Assembly: GCA_026874595.1 (NCBI GenBank) | Contig: CM049307.1 | Coordinates: 5,975,579 to 6,039,578 of the forward strand | From: Sipunculus nudus | Lineage: Eukaryota > Annelida > Sipuncula > Golfingiida > Sipunculidae | Reading direction: 5' to 3' | Length of the DNA stretch: 64,000 nt | Shown here: positions 27,908-42,114 of the stretch, piece by piece | Position numbering within the stretch: position 1 is the stretch's first letter | Layout of the letters: each line of letters starts with the position of its first letter | Program-made: the position numbers and the translations under genes | The notes under the pieces: generated by a model | The model's input: the letters and a program-made list of their open reading frames with translations, nothing else | The model's database searches: none | What the model was told of the DNA's origin: nothing

Positions 27908-29084
27908 GTATGTTTCTTTAATTTGGCATGGTCTGTTTGATTACTTCATCATTTATTGAGAATTTCCAGAGATTGATTAAATCGTATAGTGATGCTGGTA
28001 AATTAAAGGAATTTATAGGCTTGATTTGTTGTTTATTGGGTCTTCTTGAATCATTAGGTTGTCAGCTGTGCAGGAATAACAAATTATTCAAGTCATTTTG
28101 TTAGTTAGACATATCAATGCAACATCTGGTACCAGTAGTAATTGCCAGATCAGTGGACGACAACTATGACTATCACTAGACAGCAATCCAATAATTGCAA
28201 TTTTCAGAATCAGTATGACTACAATTTCAAGAGGAATTATATGTTACATATGATGTTTATCTCATACTTCTGTGGGAGTAAGTTCTTAATGATCTTTTGT
28301 CATATATAATAATTAAGTAATTCATACCAAAGGTTTATACATCTAAATCTAGAAGTAGTAAGTTGTCCTTATTGACCTATCAATGGCAGTACTAGTACTC
28401 ACTCAATATAAATGTTAAAAGGGGTATTCAGGCTAAGTGTGAGAAGTTCTACTCCGGGAATATTGGACACTGATATAGGGACCAAGGACCCATGCATGTG
28501 TGTTAACTTATTAAGAAAATTTTGTTTAAATTTTATGTTGATTTATATTAGGTTTTTGCACCAGGCTGTATGGTATGTAACAGTACAAGAAGATTATTTT
28601 TAAGTTCTTTTCCTTAATTTTTTTATTGTTTTGAAGAGAAGTGTTTTGTATTTAGCAGGAATGGTTCAGAGAAACAAATTCCATCAATGTGCTATTTGTC
28701 TTGTCTTTCCAGTTTTTGTTATGTCATACTTAAAAATTTATGAATTTATATGTTAATCACGGCAAAGAATAAAGTTTAATCAGATTATTAATCATTCAAA
28801 CAAAACATCTTAAGTGTTATTTAGATCAGAGGATGTCTAACTGTTTAGCCACCTGTGATTACCTGGGGTCTGGCTGTGAACTGAATCATAACATATTAGC
28901 CCCTGTTGAAATTGTGACGTTGACCCTGTGGGGACCATACATAACCACCATTGCTGATTGGTTAGTTTATGTATCAGATCAGAAGTAACAATATGTCAAA
29001 CACATATCAACTAAGCTTAACTTTGTTTTCACACATAAACACACAAATAAACACACCTCACTCTAAGGTTTTGGGTTTGGTTTT

Positions 29085-29140
29085 TAGCACAGCTGACTGT
29101 AAATCATCGGAGCTATAGCAATCAGTAGTGTTATTTTTTA
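29085..29140 (+). repeat. 5' end fragment of an AGCTCAGCTGA-type repeat
   Basis: After TTTTT the sequence reads AGCACAGCTGACTGTAAATC and then GGAGCTATAG, a decayed form of the hairpin start at 49330 and 49677. The extent downstream is uncertain; the matching 3' end may be at 32839. Confidence 0.5.
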
Positions 29141-29595
29141 AATCATACATGCAAATATGGTGTAGCAGCTCTACATATATTTCACATTTTGGAACTAAAA
29201 TGTGAAACACCAGTATTTCTGTATGTTTAAGGAAGAACTTTTAAAAATACAGGTAATATCAATAACCCCTCATCTCATACTGGGTGATGTGTTTAGTTTA
29301 AATAAATCTTAGTTTAATGGTTAATTCAATTCAGTCATTCATTTGTGCTATTTTCATTGAATATCTACAAGGTGCTGGTTTTATACACTTGTATTAAGTT
29401 TTCTTAAAAGTACTACATGCAGCATATTTATACTCTGTTTGGTCCTTTTGCTTATGTATAGTTTCTAGTAAGTGCTTATAAAATGAAGCATAAAAGTCAC
29501 ATTTTCTCAATGGTCTAAGGTAACCCTTGCATGTAACAATGTTTCAATAAATTTAGAATATTTAAAAGGATATGGGAATATAAAAACTGTTTTTA

Positions 29596-31281
29596 TGCCC
29601 CCGCCACAAAGTGGCCGGGGCATATAGTTTTACCCATGTCCCCCCTTCCGTCATTCCGTCATTCCGAAATCAAACAGTTGTACGGACTTTTTTTTGCAAT
29701 GCCTGCAGATATTGGCCTGATTTTTGGTGTGTGGGCAGATAATGACCAGTTACAGATTGAGTACGTGTTTCGTCCCGGTTGACCTACTTTTGTCCGTTTT
29801 ATGGCTCCTAAACTTAGAAAATTTAATGAAAAATAGAATTGTTCATGACAAATACACATGTACGGACTTTTTTTCGCAATGCCTGCAGATATTGGCCTGA
29901 TTTTTAGGTGTGTGGGCTGATAATGACCAGTTACAGATCGAGTTCGTGTTTCGTCCCGGTTGACCTAATTTTGACCGTTTTACGGCTCCTAAACATAGAA
30001 AATTTCATGAAAAATAGAAATTTTCATGACAAATACACAAATACAGACTTTTGTTCGCAATGCCTGCAGATAATGGCCTGATTTTTGGTGTGTGGGCAGA
30101 TAATGACCAGTTACAGATCGAGTTCACGTTTCGTCCTGGTTGACCTACTTTTGATTGTTTTACGGCTCCTAAACATAGAAAATTTCATGAAAAACATAAA
30201 TTTTCATGACAAATGTACATGTACAGCCGTTTTTAGCCCTCAGCTCATAGGCTGATGGGCTATTTTCTTCACCCAAGCTGTCTGTCTATCCCTCCGTCCA
30301 TCTGTCTGTCCGGTGTCCGTCCGTCCATCCGTCCGTTCCGCGTCTGTTAACTTTTACCTTGTGAGCGGGATAACTATAAAAGGATTCACTATTGGAATTT
30401 TATTTCATCAGTGAAGATGTATATCGATAAAATCGAGATTAAGTTCGAAGATGGGTGACCTTGACCCATTTTTCTACATTTTAGAGCTGATTATAGAAAA
30501 ACACTCAGAAGCTTATATCTCAGGAACCATTGTGTGGATTTTCACAAAACTTACTATGATCATTGGGACTGATGGTCTGTACATGCTGCACAATTTTGGT
30601 GGCGCCACCTGCAATTTCTGATTTTTTTTATGAAATTTTATAAGATTTTTCAATTTTGGCCTTTTGTGCAAGATATCTCCAAAGGTATTCAACACAGGAA
30701 CTTCATTACTTCAGTGCTATTGCATTATATTTACAAAATCTTGGTCTTGACCTACTTTTCAAGGTCACAGAGCTTGGTATAGAAAAAAACTTAGGAGCTT
30801 ATTTCTGAGGAAGCATTTGGTGAATTGTTATGAAACATGGTACATACCTCTCTAATTTAAATTTAAAACTGATCATCAGCTTTTGCTAATATTCTAGTTT
30901 TTGCAATGCAATGCTTACAGATACTGGCCTAATGTTTGGTCTGTGGGCGCATAATGACCACTTACAGATCGAGTTCGCGTTTCATCCCAGTTAACATATT
31001 TTTGACCATATGACAGATTCTGAACATAGAAAATTTCATGAAAGACAGAATTTTTATGAAAAATGCACATGTATAGACCTTTTTCACAATGCCTGCAGAT
31101 ACTGGCCTGATTTTTGGTGTGTTGCTTGATAATGACCTGTTACAGATTGAGTTGCATTTTGCCCTTGTTGACCTACTTTTGACCATACAACACCTCCTGA
31201 ACTTAAAAAATTTTACAAAATTTAACAAATGTTTCTAATTTGCCCCAGGCGGGGGCATTTGTGTCGTTCCGACACATCTAG
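29596..31281 (+). mobile_element. Pearl/HINE-like non-autonomous Helentron with 181-bp core repeats
   Basis: The 5' hairpin is TGCCCC-CGCCAC-AAA-GTGGC-CGGGGCA (29596-29622). A subterminal inverted partner, GGCGGGGGCA, lies at 31248-31257. A TGTGTCG-TTC-CGACACA hairpin (31260-31276) precedes CTAG (31278-31281) and T. Between the ends are tandem units of about 181 bp, each with GCAATGCCTGCAG and GACCAGTTACAGAT, starting near 29696, 29876, 30057, 30906 and 31087. Central tandem repeats plus subterminal inverted repeats and a 3' hairpin match the bivalve pearl/CvE-type elements. Another element interrupts it at 30236-30897. Non-coding. Confidence 0.7.
30236..30897 (+). mobile_element. Helentron-like element nested in the 181-bp repeat element
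   Basis: It starts with a hairpin, AGCCC-T-CAGC-TCATAG-GCTG-A-TGGGCT, followed by (CYGTCC)n-like sequence. It ends with CTGATCATCAG, a spacer and CTAG (30894-30897). The flanks are CCGTTTTT and TTTTTGCAATG. Removing it restores the T-run that precedes GCAATGCC in the sister 181-bp units, so the insertion point is T|T and no target duplication is needed. It contains one GGTGGCGCCACCTGC block. Non-coding. Confidence 0.65.
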
Positions 31282-31859
31282 TTCTAAAAAAAATCCTTTA
31301 CAAGTTAAACTTCACGTAAATAAAATTTCCGAACTGTGAAGAAAAAGGTCCATTTTTCATTATATTAAATAATCATAATTCACAAAATTTAATCATTGTG
31401 TTAAATTGAATTAATAACATGAGTATTGAATTCTTGAGCCTCCTGGTAAATAAAAAAATAAATTATAGATGAACAATAAAAATAAATTATAGAGAGAAAA
31501 TATAATTATGCCTGTGGAGTCCGAGTCTGAATTAAAAGAATAAGAGAAAATGTTTTCAGAAGTAATTATTTCCATTATCTATGCCATCTTCACTCGTTTG
31601 TCAGAGTCCGGTTAAATTAACCATGCATTGTAGATGTTACAGATAATTTGAGAAAACATTCGTATTGTATTCTAAAAGAGTAAATAGTAAAACATCTAAC
31701 ACGTAAAATTGTTATGGAACAACAATCTAAACAATATATATAAGCTGTTGATTCGGGGACCGGCGATTTTTTCTGTGGAGTCGGAGTCAGGGGTCTGAGT
31801 TCTGGTTTTACCAAGTACCCTGAACAACTAGTGCATTGATCGGCATTATTCTTTGCATG

Positions 31860-32839
31860 CACATGCATCATGAAATGTTTCATCAGTTCCTGCAGGCTGG
31901 TGGTGCGACCTGGACTTCTTTGAATTTTTACGCATTTTTCTCTTTATTTTTGAGATCTTCAAAGATGTGGTCATCTGTTAACAGGGCACAAATCATAACT
32001 ATTTGATCTGGAATCTTCTTTCTTGACATCCTGGGAGGTCCATAAAAAACTCCAAGGAAACCTGAAATTAGGTCTCTGTTACCCATATCCTTTGAGCTAT
32101 GAGGCTTAGAAGTACCTCCCAAAATAACTAAAAATTTGATACAAAAGCTCCAGTATCTGAACAACTATTGCATTGATCACCCTGATTCTTTTCATGCATA
32201 TTCATCAGTGAATGTTTTATCAGTTCTTGCGGACTGGTGGCACCACCTAAATTTTTTTTTTGATTTAACACATTTGTTTTTTCTTTATTTATGAGACCTT
32301 CAGAGACACAGTCGTCCTTTAAGCTTAACAGGGCTCAAATTGTAACCATTGGTCCTAGAATCTTCAAACTTGACATCCGGGGAGATCTGTGAGAAGTCTC
32401 CTTGAAACATGAGTTAAGGTCTCAGTTACCCATATTTTCTGAGCTAATGAGCTTTTAAGCACCCTTCAGAATAATTGAAAATTTGATACCAAAGTAGGGC
32501 ACAAATCATAACCATGGGGCCCAGAATCTTTCAACTTGACATCCTGAGAGTTCCTCAAAAGTTCTCCCCAGAAACCTGAAATTGGGTCACAGTGGCCTAT
32601 ATTCTCAGAGTTTTGGGGTATGTTTGAGCACCCTAGAAATAATGCAAAATTCACACAAATTGCCAGATTCCTCACTAAAGGATGGTTAGATTGTCATCAA
32701 ATTTGTTGTGCTTATGGGTCTTGATGAACTTAAGCTAATATGCATGAACAATGATGCCACCTATCTTAATTAGTTGTCTGTGCAAGGACATATTATCAAC
32801 ATGTCAGTCTGCTGAGCGTCATGACCCATGGGTCACTTG
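31860..32839 (+). repeat. AGCTCAGCTGA-family repeat, interior and 3' end
   Basis: This span contains two to three related blocks, GTTAACAGGGCACAAATC, CTTGACATCCTGGGAGGTCC and CTGGTGGCACCACCT, spaced by a few hundred bases. It closes with CTGAGCGTCATGACCCATGG then GTCACTTG (CTTG 32836-32839). GACCCATGGGTC is a 12-bp palindrome. The same 3' end occurs near 27252, 46099 and 52312. The start is not defined. Confidence 0.6.
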
Positions 32840-34272
32840 TTATAAATTGTTCCTGTTCCTGTTTCTGAAGCATCATTTAAGTATTTTAGCACAGGGGAAT
32901 GTTTTGACACTCCATCCAGTTTAACCATTGAGAGTAGCTTTCTCATTATTTTATGTAAAGCTAAGATTGATTATATGTTGGGTGTATGTTTAATTTTCAT
33001 TAAAAAAGGGATTCAGGAAGATTTAATTAGTGCAACTGCATTACTTCAACTAAATTATCATGTCTGTATAGGTTAAGAATTCTTACATAAAGTATTACAG
33101 TATATCACCATTAAATTGGCATCCTGCTAAAGCTGCATTCATTGTTCATGTTTTTTTTTTATGGTGGATTATGAGGATGAAGATAAACTTAAGACAATAG
33201 GTTATAATAACATTCTTGTTTTAATGTTTTATATTGATGAGACTAGATATAATCAAGAATCGTTACCTATGGTTGCCACATAAGAGTATATCTTTGAGGA
33301 TTATGGAGATTTCACTTTTCTGTGCTAATGGTTTTGGTGGAGTTTAAACTTGGTTGCTTCTACCTGGTTTACTAGTTATATTTATGAAGGACTTCAGCTT
33401 AATGGTGATGATAGTGTTTCAGGCTTTCTGGTCATTAAGATACCTGAGTGAATAACAAATGTTATTCATTCTCTACTATTGGAAAACAACCATCATTATA
33501 ATTCATTTGTATCCTTTTGGAATTCTTGAGACGGTTAAAGTAACTTCCAGGAAATGCTGGAACAATATATCAGTATATTAATGAAGGAGGACTGGTCAGT
33601 CACAATGAACAAATAAGAAAAAAAAAAACACACATGGCAATAAAGATGTTGAGTCTCTAGAAATGAGGGCTTCTTTGGTTATTGCTTAATCATGCCAGCC
33701 ATACTTATTTAGAACAATTTATGCACATTTGTCATAAAATTTAAAAGATTTTCTTTTTAACTGATTTTGTTCTGACAAAACTCAGTGGTAATATATGATA
33801 ATTATCAGTAGTAATATATAAAAAATATAAACAAGTATGGAATAATTATGTTTACTTTACTGGCTTAAAGCTTGACTTGATTGGCAGCTGGCATCTAAAG
33901 AAAGTGATTACGTTTATCTGAGTCTCTCAAATTGAAGGTCAAATAAAAGAACAATTACATTCTGACATCATCACTCTATGCAACTGTATAGCTGTCAGGC
34001 CTTCAGTTGTAAAATAACAGTCACATTTAATTAGACTTTTGCTCATTTTGCCATATATACCATTTAAATCTTTTTGATTGAATTCATGTTAAGTACAGTG
34101 TAAATATACAGCAGTTCAATACCATTCTTAATTGTTCTGTTATTAGGCTAAAGAGGAAAATCCCCACAAATAAAATAAACTTAAAAATAAAAAATGAAAT
34201 TATAAATTAATTTATAAATTGGAAGACCTACCATGTTGACAGGGGTGTTAGAAACCTGCTTCATTGCATTAA

Positions 34273-34620
34273 TTAGGGGACCAGCCCAGGTGGGTGCCTT
34301 GTAGTATTCAGGTTATCCATCCATCAATCTGTCTGTCTGTCTAGTCATGCTCTTTCATGTGCAATATCTCAATAACCACTCAAGATATTACCATGAAAAC
34401 TCGCAAAAGATTGACATGCACTAACATTTCAGACCAATCAGAAATATAATATGACCACCAGGGGACAATCTTGGATCAGGGGACAATCAAGAATTGTCAA
34501 AGCAATTGCAGTGAAAAGTGTATCTAAGATTGACACCCATAAGAGGACATGGGCTCTAGAATTTCAGTGCTGTTGGAAATACAATATGGCTGGCAGGCAG
34601 CAGTCTCTTTAATTTTTTTT
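34273..34620 (+). repeat. Decayed repeat with hairpin-like start
   Basis: The start AGGGGACCAGCCC / GGTGGGTGCCTTGTAG and the following GTATTCAGG resemble the 5' end at 26462. A GTCTGTCTGTCT tract follows, then AATATCTCAATAACCACTC. The right end is not defined. Confidence 0.4.
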
Positions 34621-36652
34621 AAATATGTGCATTATATAAAGCAATCTTGAAATTCCTTTCATGTGCATTATCTGAAAAATTGTAAAGCATTTGTTGTGAA
34701 TAACTTTGTCAAACATCAAATAGCAATAAATACAGTAAGCCTGTATGGTTAGCCTATTCTTTACTTGAGTCATGACAAAAGTCATAGGTGAGGATGCATT
34801 GCAACAGCCAGCCATCCTATTGCATCAATAAAATGGTACACACATGGTAATCTTAACATAAGAAGACAAATGATAAAGTAACAAAGTGAATACCAAAGTG
34901 TTAATCCATTGCTGTGGCAACAGGTCATTGCTGTGTGGGGTACAAGTTGGCTATCCCCCGGTAACTTGCTTGGAATATGCTTGTGTAAATGCAGTCAGAA
35001 ATTCAACAAATATGCAGGTGAATTTAAAAATATGCTGAGTTAACAGAATTTTCTTGCATATGTTAGAAAGTAAACAAACAAATCTGATGACTGGCCTGAT
35101 TTATTTTAGGTGACAGGGGACCTGTAGGCGATGAGGCGTTGTCAAAAATGTAAACAATATTATAATCAAAAACCTGTATGGACAAAAGGCTGCCATTTTG
35201 AAGAACTGATCATCAGGGGACCCAAATTGAGTTACTTCCAGGACCCAGTCATTCATAGTTTTAATATAATATGGAATGATGAAAATGCTTAGGTTTTTCC
35301 TTTCAATATGATATCTGTGGATCACACAGTGCACGGAACCTAGTAACTGAGTATGCTCCCATACTTTTCTTGCAATTTTGGATGATAAATGTCCAGTATG
35401 TAGGTAATATTTTACTTTGAAGGATTGCCATTGTGTAAAAAGGCCTTCATGGACCAGTTCCCCTCTCCCAACTGAATTATTGATGAGTTCTGAGATATTG
35501 CTATGTATGATAGGTAACTAATAAAGCCCACTGGTCCAGATGGGAGCTCCGCAGGGAATGACAATGTCAATATTTTATAAGCTCTGGTCAAATAACCGCA
35601 CAGCCTGGGGGAAAACAGATTTGAGACCCCATGTGTACACTGGAAGGTCATGGAGGGTGGCTGATGACCTCAGACACTCAGACCAGCTGTGTTCAGACAC
35701 ACTTATAAAAATAATCCAAGGACAAAGTGTGATAAATTTGTGATTTCTCATATCTAAGTTTGTAGAACATGATGCCTGTTATCAGATAAATTCACTACAG
35801 TCTTATCTTTATAATGAGAACTGTTCCCATTCTTCAAGTTTAAGTGAGATAGGATGAACATATTTTGCACCAGAGGTTACTCAGTGAAGCTCAGAATACC
35901 TCAGGGTCGTGTATACACAAACAATAAATAGTCTGAGCAGGATTTATGCACAGATGTTCTAATTATTTGTAAGGAATTGTTGTTTGACGGTTTTCAGGCA
36001 ATGTTGTAGTCTGTACATGGATACAAGTATGGAATTGGTAAAGTTTAGAAATATTCTTCATTACCCAAGAGTCAGTTATATGATTTTCTGTTATTAAATC
36101 CATTATTCCTCTAGATTTTTTGTAATCCTCCAACAGACAAATAAACACTGGTTGAAACATTACCTCCTTTGCTGGAGCTGATGAATTTAGTTAATAAATT
36201 CTTTTTGTAAAGTGCACCTCTCTTTTCAGTTATATAAAGTGATGATCTGATTTTGAAAATCACAATCATGATTTTAAGTTGTTAATGCCATTTCAAAACC
36301 ATTATGCTTTTTGAAAAACATGAATTAAACAAAAGAAAGTCGTGCCTTTCACACCACACCGTAGCAGACATATTTCCTGGGAACTTTCATGCAAAGTCCA
36401 GAACTTTCGAGTCTAGGGGTTGCAACAAAACAAGTTTTACAAATAGTACTTCTTGAATACACAGTTCTCTGGAATTCACCCGCCGTTAACTGGCTCAAAA
36501 TACAATTCTTCAACACACAAAATATTCCTACGCCCTTCTCAGCTAAACAAAACTCCAGGACCAGTAACAGTCCTCTCGTAGAATTTGAAAACACACTCCG
36601 CTCAGTGCCAATCTGCTACTTACAACCCATCTGGCTACAAAGACTTCTTGAC

Positions 36653-36657
<5 letters not shown>

Positions 36658-36694
<37 letters not shown>
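36658..36694. repeat. Poly-C tract, 37 bases
   Basis: Thirty-seven consecutive C residues (G on the minus strand) sit in intron 2. The true length may differ because such runs are error-prone in assemblies. The open frame that crosses it encodes only a polyproline artefact. Confidence 0.95.
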
Positions 36695-36695
<1 letters not shown>

Positions 36696-37693
36696 TGGCC
36701 TCTATATACAACTGCCACAAAGATACTTAAAGAAAGTTATAGTCAACCAACTTTCTACAGGCTTCTTCTACATGCTAATCCTCCCAGAAGCTTCTAGACC
36801 TCCAGTATCTTCTGTCAGCTAATCATTTCTAACTGTAGCCAAGTAAGTTACTTTACTTGATACATAAACCGATCTACTGATTAGCACAATCAATGAATAT
36901 AATAAACACAACAATATTAATATTATTAACCATGTTTCCCTGACCATATCTTATTATTCTATGAGGCCTCCACTTAAATTGATCTGACCTGGTAATACAT
37001 TTGTGTCAATGCCCATATGTAACCCTATTACCTTATTTGCAAGCAACTGTTATTGAAATATGTTCAACTGAAATGCACAATATCTTTTAAGATTCACCTC
37101 CTGTAAACCACCAGTAAAGTAAAATAAAAATTATTAGCAAAACCTGTGAGCTTATGGAGATGGTGTGGCATTGTCCTTCCGACATCACAGTTCAGAAATG
37201 GCTGGAGCTGTCATCACCATGTTTTGTGCAAATCTTGGTCAGATGACTCATATTTGAAATTTTGGTATTTGTTATGCCACCTACTCCAACCTGTTATCTA
37301 AAAACCTTGTAATTTTAGATACTTTCAGCTTCCACATTAAAAATGTTTTATTATGAAACTGTTAAGCTAAATAGTTTAATTTTCCACAAGAATTATCCTA
37401 GGGCAGGGTTCTTTCAGTTGTATAAGAATAGATTGAGTTCATCAAATTTTGGTAGAGTCATAGAAAGCTGAAGTTGGTCTTGTAGCCAAGTAAGCCTATA
37501 TCAAACGGAGGGCTGCAATAGTCTTGTCTGCAAAACCTTTCTTTCAAATTCTGTAACATTGCACAAATGTGATTCTTAGGTGGCCTTTGTTCAAGTTTAC
37601 CTAAATTATATTTGGCTGAATGGTTTGACCTTAAACAATGCAGTGAGATACTTTAATAAACAAAGTTAATAGATCTATTGTAGTAGAAAACTG

Positions 37694-37719
37694 AGATATA
37701 TATATATATATATATATAG
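37694..37719. repeat. (AT)n microsatellite
   Basis: An uninterrupted AT dinucleotide run of about 25 bp in AT-rich intron sequence. Confidence 0.9.
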
Positions 37720-40700
37720 ATGATTTATTGAAGAAGATTCTATAGAAAATAACAATTACAAACTGGAGGTACTGGATCAACATAAACTGTGGTTATTTCA
37801 TCTGTGTACATATGGCCATCCAAGCTAAGCTGTTGATGAATCAAAGTTCCTCTAATAGTCAAGTCAAAAAACTAATGCTGGCTTCAGACCAACTCCCCCT
37901 AAAAGTAATTTTAATGTCTCAACAACAGTTTATACCATGAAGCTGAATTAACACTTATTACATGATGAATATACTGTTACAATGTGTAACACAGGTCGAG
38001 AGAGACACAAGACTAGGTTGATAGACACTTCACTTTATTCCAGATCAGCTGACATGTTGTTACAGCAGAAAGGTAGTCTCCTTCAGTCTGTGCCGTCTCT
38101 GCCCCAATCAGGCACCATGCAAGACTTTTTGATACAGAGTTTGGATTGACATTATCCATGTATATTTATTTACCCTCAGTAACATCACTGATACAAGCTG
38201 CTATTGGATCAGATGGTAATAGTGACCCGACATTTGAAATAATTATGCATGTCATCATTTTACGTAAGATTATATTGACCTGAAACAGATCCAGTTATAG
38301 ACTGAACTCAATCTTATATTTAAGTCCTGTCTGGAGGACAGTGCTTATATACACATGTAGAGTCTCATAAAATAACGTTTTAATTGTGTTCTACCATTCC
38401 CTCATATTTTAAAGACTAAACACATAAGTTATTCTGTGACACTATTTCTGTTTGCACAGACTTAAAATAAGTCTTAATGGTTTGGTGTACTGTTCTCTCT
38501 TTAAAGTGGGAGAGAAGCCTATATGTGTATGACCGGATGACTGGTTGTCGGGTGTCATCAATTATGAGAAAACATTCATTGTTTAGTCAGACATGTCAGA
38601 TATGCACTTTCCTACTCCATAACAATACAATAAAACTTGAGATATGCCAAATAATTATTGTTCACCAGCAAATGTGCCAATCAGGCCAGCTGTCTTGAAC
38701 TAGAACCCATTTTTAGCTCAGCTGACCATAAGTCATCTAAGCTATAGTTGTGGTCCTTTGTCCATTAGTTGTCCGTCCGTCCATCTGTCCATCCGTCTGT
38801 CCGTACGTTAAACTGTCACATTATGAAACTGTTAGACCTACAAATACAAAATTTGGCATACTGTTAGATGTCCCCAAGATCTCCTAGCAAACCGAAAAAT
38901 TGGGTCACTGTGACTTCGTTCCTTCGAGATATTAAGGAAAAACCTCAAATAAAAATCAATAAAAATCCTATTATCACACTTCAGGACTGCCTTATATCAA
39001 AACCACTGATCTGTTTAACTTAATATATACCATAAGTATTCTCTGATATATTTCCTATTTTACATGCCAGAAATTAGGTTCGTTGAGTGTAATTTCTTGA
39101 AGTTATGAGTCTGGACATAATGCCCTTTGTAAAAATATTTACTCACTAAACATGAAAATTTTTTAAGCTAGAAATTTTTTTCCCAAGTATATAACTTTGT
39201 TTAATTAAGATTCAATTGTATACAAAAATCAGATCCAAATTTTGTAAATTTTTTAAGGAAAAAAATAAATAAAGGCAGTACCTTAAATTTTGCCCATCTT
39301 TGACCATAGCACCTTTTTTTTCCTGTGAGTACTGTTGAATTAATTTTCACAGCATGTAAACATAAGTATTTAATTTGTTTAAATCTGAAATTTGAAAATA
39401 TAAGCTTGAAAATTAGGCTAGTTATTGAATTTTTTGTTTTGGCTCTATTGTAGTTACTTGGTTTATCCATATGCAGGCCACCCTCTCCTGGTCACTGGAA
39501 GTCAGCTATGCCAGGGTTCCTGATTTGTTACAGTCACTGGGGGAGATCCCTGCTGTGACAGGTTTACAGTAATTCTCATACCATCACCTCACCCCCCCCC
39601 CCCCCCACCAACCCTACACACCAATTATTGTTATGCGGTAATTGTTATTAATTGCACTGAATTAGTTCTGAATTAGTAATTTGTAATGCTGTTTCCACTC
39701 CAATACACAAAACATTCCTTGAAAAGGAAATCTGAGTAATCTGGAAGATGCCATGTTGGGTTAATGTTGCATTTTTAAGGAAATAAATTTTCTTTTAAAT
39801 GATTTTAACCAATTCAAATAGAAAAAGACCTATCAGTATGCATAAATTTATAAAATATAAAGCAAATTATGGATAAATAAAGGCACAATTTAAAATTGTG
39901 AAATCTAAATCAAGTAATTTTTTTAGATATTTATTGTTTTGCAAATTTAAAAGATATATTTTTGTGGTAAAAAATAAATATATACATTTGAATGCATGAT
40001 GTGACAAGACTGAGATTAAAGATGATGCAATTTGGAATTATAAATCAACTTTTAGATTCAGATATATATGTTATATTGGAAATATATAGAAATATAAACT
40101 AAACATTAAAAAAAAAATTGATGTGATAAAAAAATGAGGATCTAATACAAACATTTGTTCATTATTTTCCTAAATCAGCAGAATAAGAGATCAGGCTTTG
40201 TTTGCCCTGTATGTATATGCAGAAGTGTTGTAAATGCTACCTCCCCCCGCCATCCCCCCCACACACACACACACGCGCGCTGCTGCCATTGATTCCTTTG
40301 CACCTGTGCACTGGGACATCAGTTTTTATTGCATATGTGTAAAATATATTTAACTTAAAAAATAATTGGATAAGAAAAAATTAAACTTTAATTAAAACAT
40401 ATTCTTGCCTCAGGAGAATGGAACATAAAGTGATCAGCTCTGTCTGTCCATCATCTCTCCATTATCATTAAATATATATTAATTATGAAATTAATTCTAT
40501 AAGCACTGTTGAAATAACTTTTATATGCTGTATGTGGATTGATTAAAGCTATTCAGGTCTGAAACTTGAAAGCAACTTATATATTCAGTTGTGTAATATG
40601 GCAGATGTTAAACTTTAAAACAATTTGATATAATAAAAAAAATTAAGAAATAATTGAAACTTCATATTTTATCAGCTTTGTTTGTCTACCAGTCTGTTTG

Positions 40701-41125
40701 TCCTTTTTTTAAAATATTAAGTAATTGTGAATGAACTTCTTTATTCTGTAAGCATAGTTGAATTAAGTGAAAATCCTATGTTTATACACTATAATAATAC
40801 AGAGATGTTGTACCTCCCATCATTCCATCCCCCCCAAGGCCTTGCACCTGTGGGACATTAGTTATATTTCAACTGTATAGATTTTATAAAATAAAAAAAA
40901 ATACATATCTATAATATATATTATAAAAAATAGATCTAATTTATCAAATGTGTAAACATTTGACTGTCAGCAATTTATCAAAAAGTCAACAAGTGATCAT
41001 GGTTATAATATGCATCTTATGTTCACAAACTGATCACCTGCTTCAATTTTAACACTAGGAAATGCACGTTTTGGTCACAAAATATTATTTGAAACAAAAT
41101 TCCTTTCACATCAATACAAACCAAT

Positions 41126-41828
41126 TGTAACACCTGGGGGTTGGGGTTACATGGGTGTAGGTTCAGGGTTCACTGAGTGCGAATGCCCGAGTGCGATGTC
41201 GCAATACATGCAAACATTCTCGCAGATGCATACATAACTTCAGATTCCAAATTGGTAGTAAAACTCTTTATATATACTATTAAAATAAACTTACATAGTC
41301 TGAATGATGACTAGGTCGACATGCGTGATGACAGATGCAGTCTCCAACAACAGAGTAATTGGCAAAGTCGAGGGATGATGCGGTTTGCTGGCGCAGTCTA
41401 CTACACGGTTGCTTAAATTAACCCAGGTAATAATTCCGTAAAACAAGTCCGAATATCCAAAAATACAGGCAGTTGTATAATCAAACAGAAATAAACCTCC
41501 AAAAAAAAAGGTACTCCAAAAATAATTATCAAAGTCTCCTCTAAATGCTGATGTGGTGCGAGCTGAAGCAAGTACGAACTGTGTATCCCCCCAAGCTAGG
41601 CGGGCCCTTTTTATAGCCTCTGACCCCCTGCTGTCCGGCACGTCTTCCGCCCCAGCGGTAGCCGCCCAGCCCAGTTTCCCTGCTCCGGATAACGGCCGGT
41701 CATCACTGACCTAGTGACTGCCCTCCGCGAGTGGTTACATAATGTTTACTCGCAGCATACCCTGGCATCGCGCACCTGCGAGCCACCAAGCGCTGGCTGC
41801 TCTCGCATACAGCCTGGTATTCGTTACA
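41126..41828 (-). repeat. 3' LTR of the retrotransposon
   Basis: This 703-bp repeat is nearly identical to 45269-45971. On the minus strand a TATA-like TATAAAAAG lies near 41606-41615 and is followed by the presumed R region. Directly upstream (to the right) is the polypurine tract. Confidence 0.93.
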
Positions 41829-41843
41829 TTTCCCTCCCACCTT
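41829..41843 (-). promoter_or_regulatory. Polypurine tract
   Basis: Minus-strand AAGGTGGGAGGGAAA abuts the 3' LTR directly, the expected site for priming plus-strand DNA synthesis in LTR elements. Confidence 0.88.
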
Positions 41844-42114
41844 AAAGAATTGTAGCACAGCGAAAATTACCTCATCCCTCAACCTCGCCTGAAATGATAA
41901 AATCAACAAGTAATCATTATGCAAATATATGAGATACAGCAATCAAGAAATGTATGTATAAAGAAATAAGTCCACGTATACGATAAATCTAAATACGTCT
42001 CATCCATTTGTATCGATTGTTCTGGATGAACAACATCTCCAAAAATTGTTTGAAGGCACATGGTTAACACTGAGTTCTATAGTTCTTGTTCCTTTAACTA
42101 ATAAAACACTACCA

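Noticed and set aside
27690-27910. Coding alternative exon joined to exon 3
   Set aside because: The frame needed to join exon 3 in phase 0 has a TGA right before the donor, so only a UTR role is possible.
36585-36797. Plus-strand frame with a polyproline run
   Set aside because: The prolines come only from the 37-base C tract; flanking residues show no domain.
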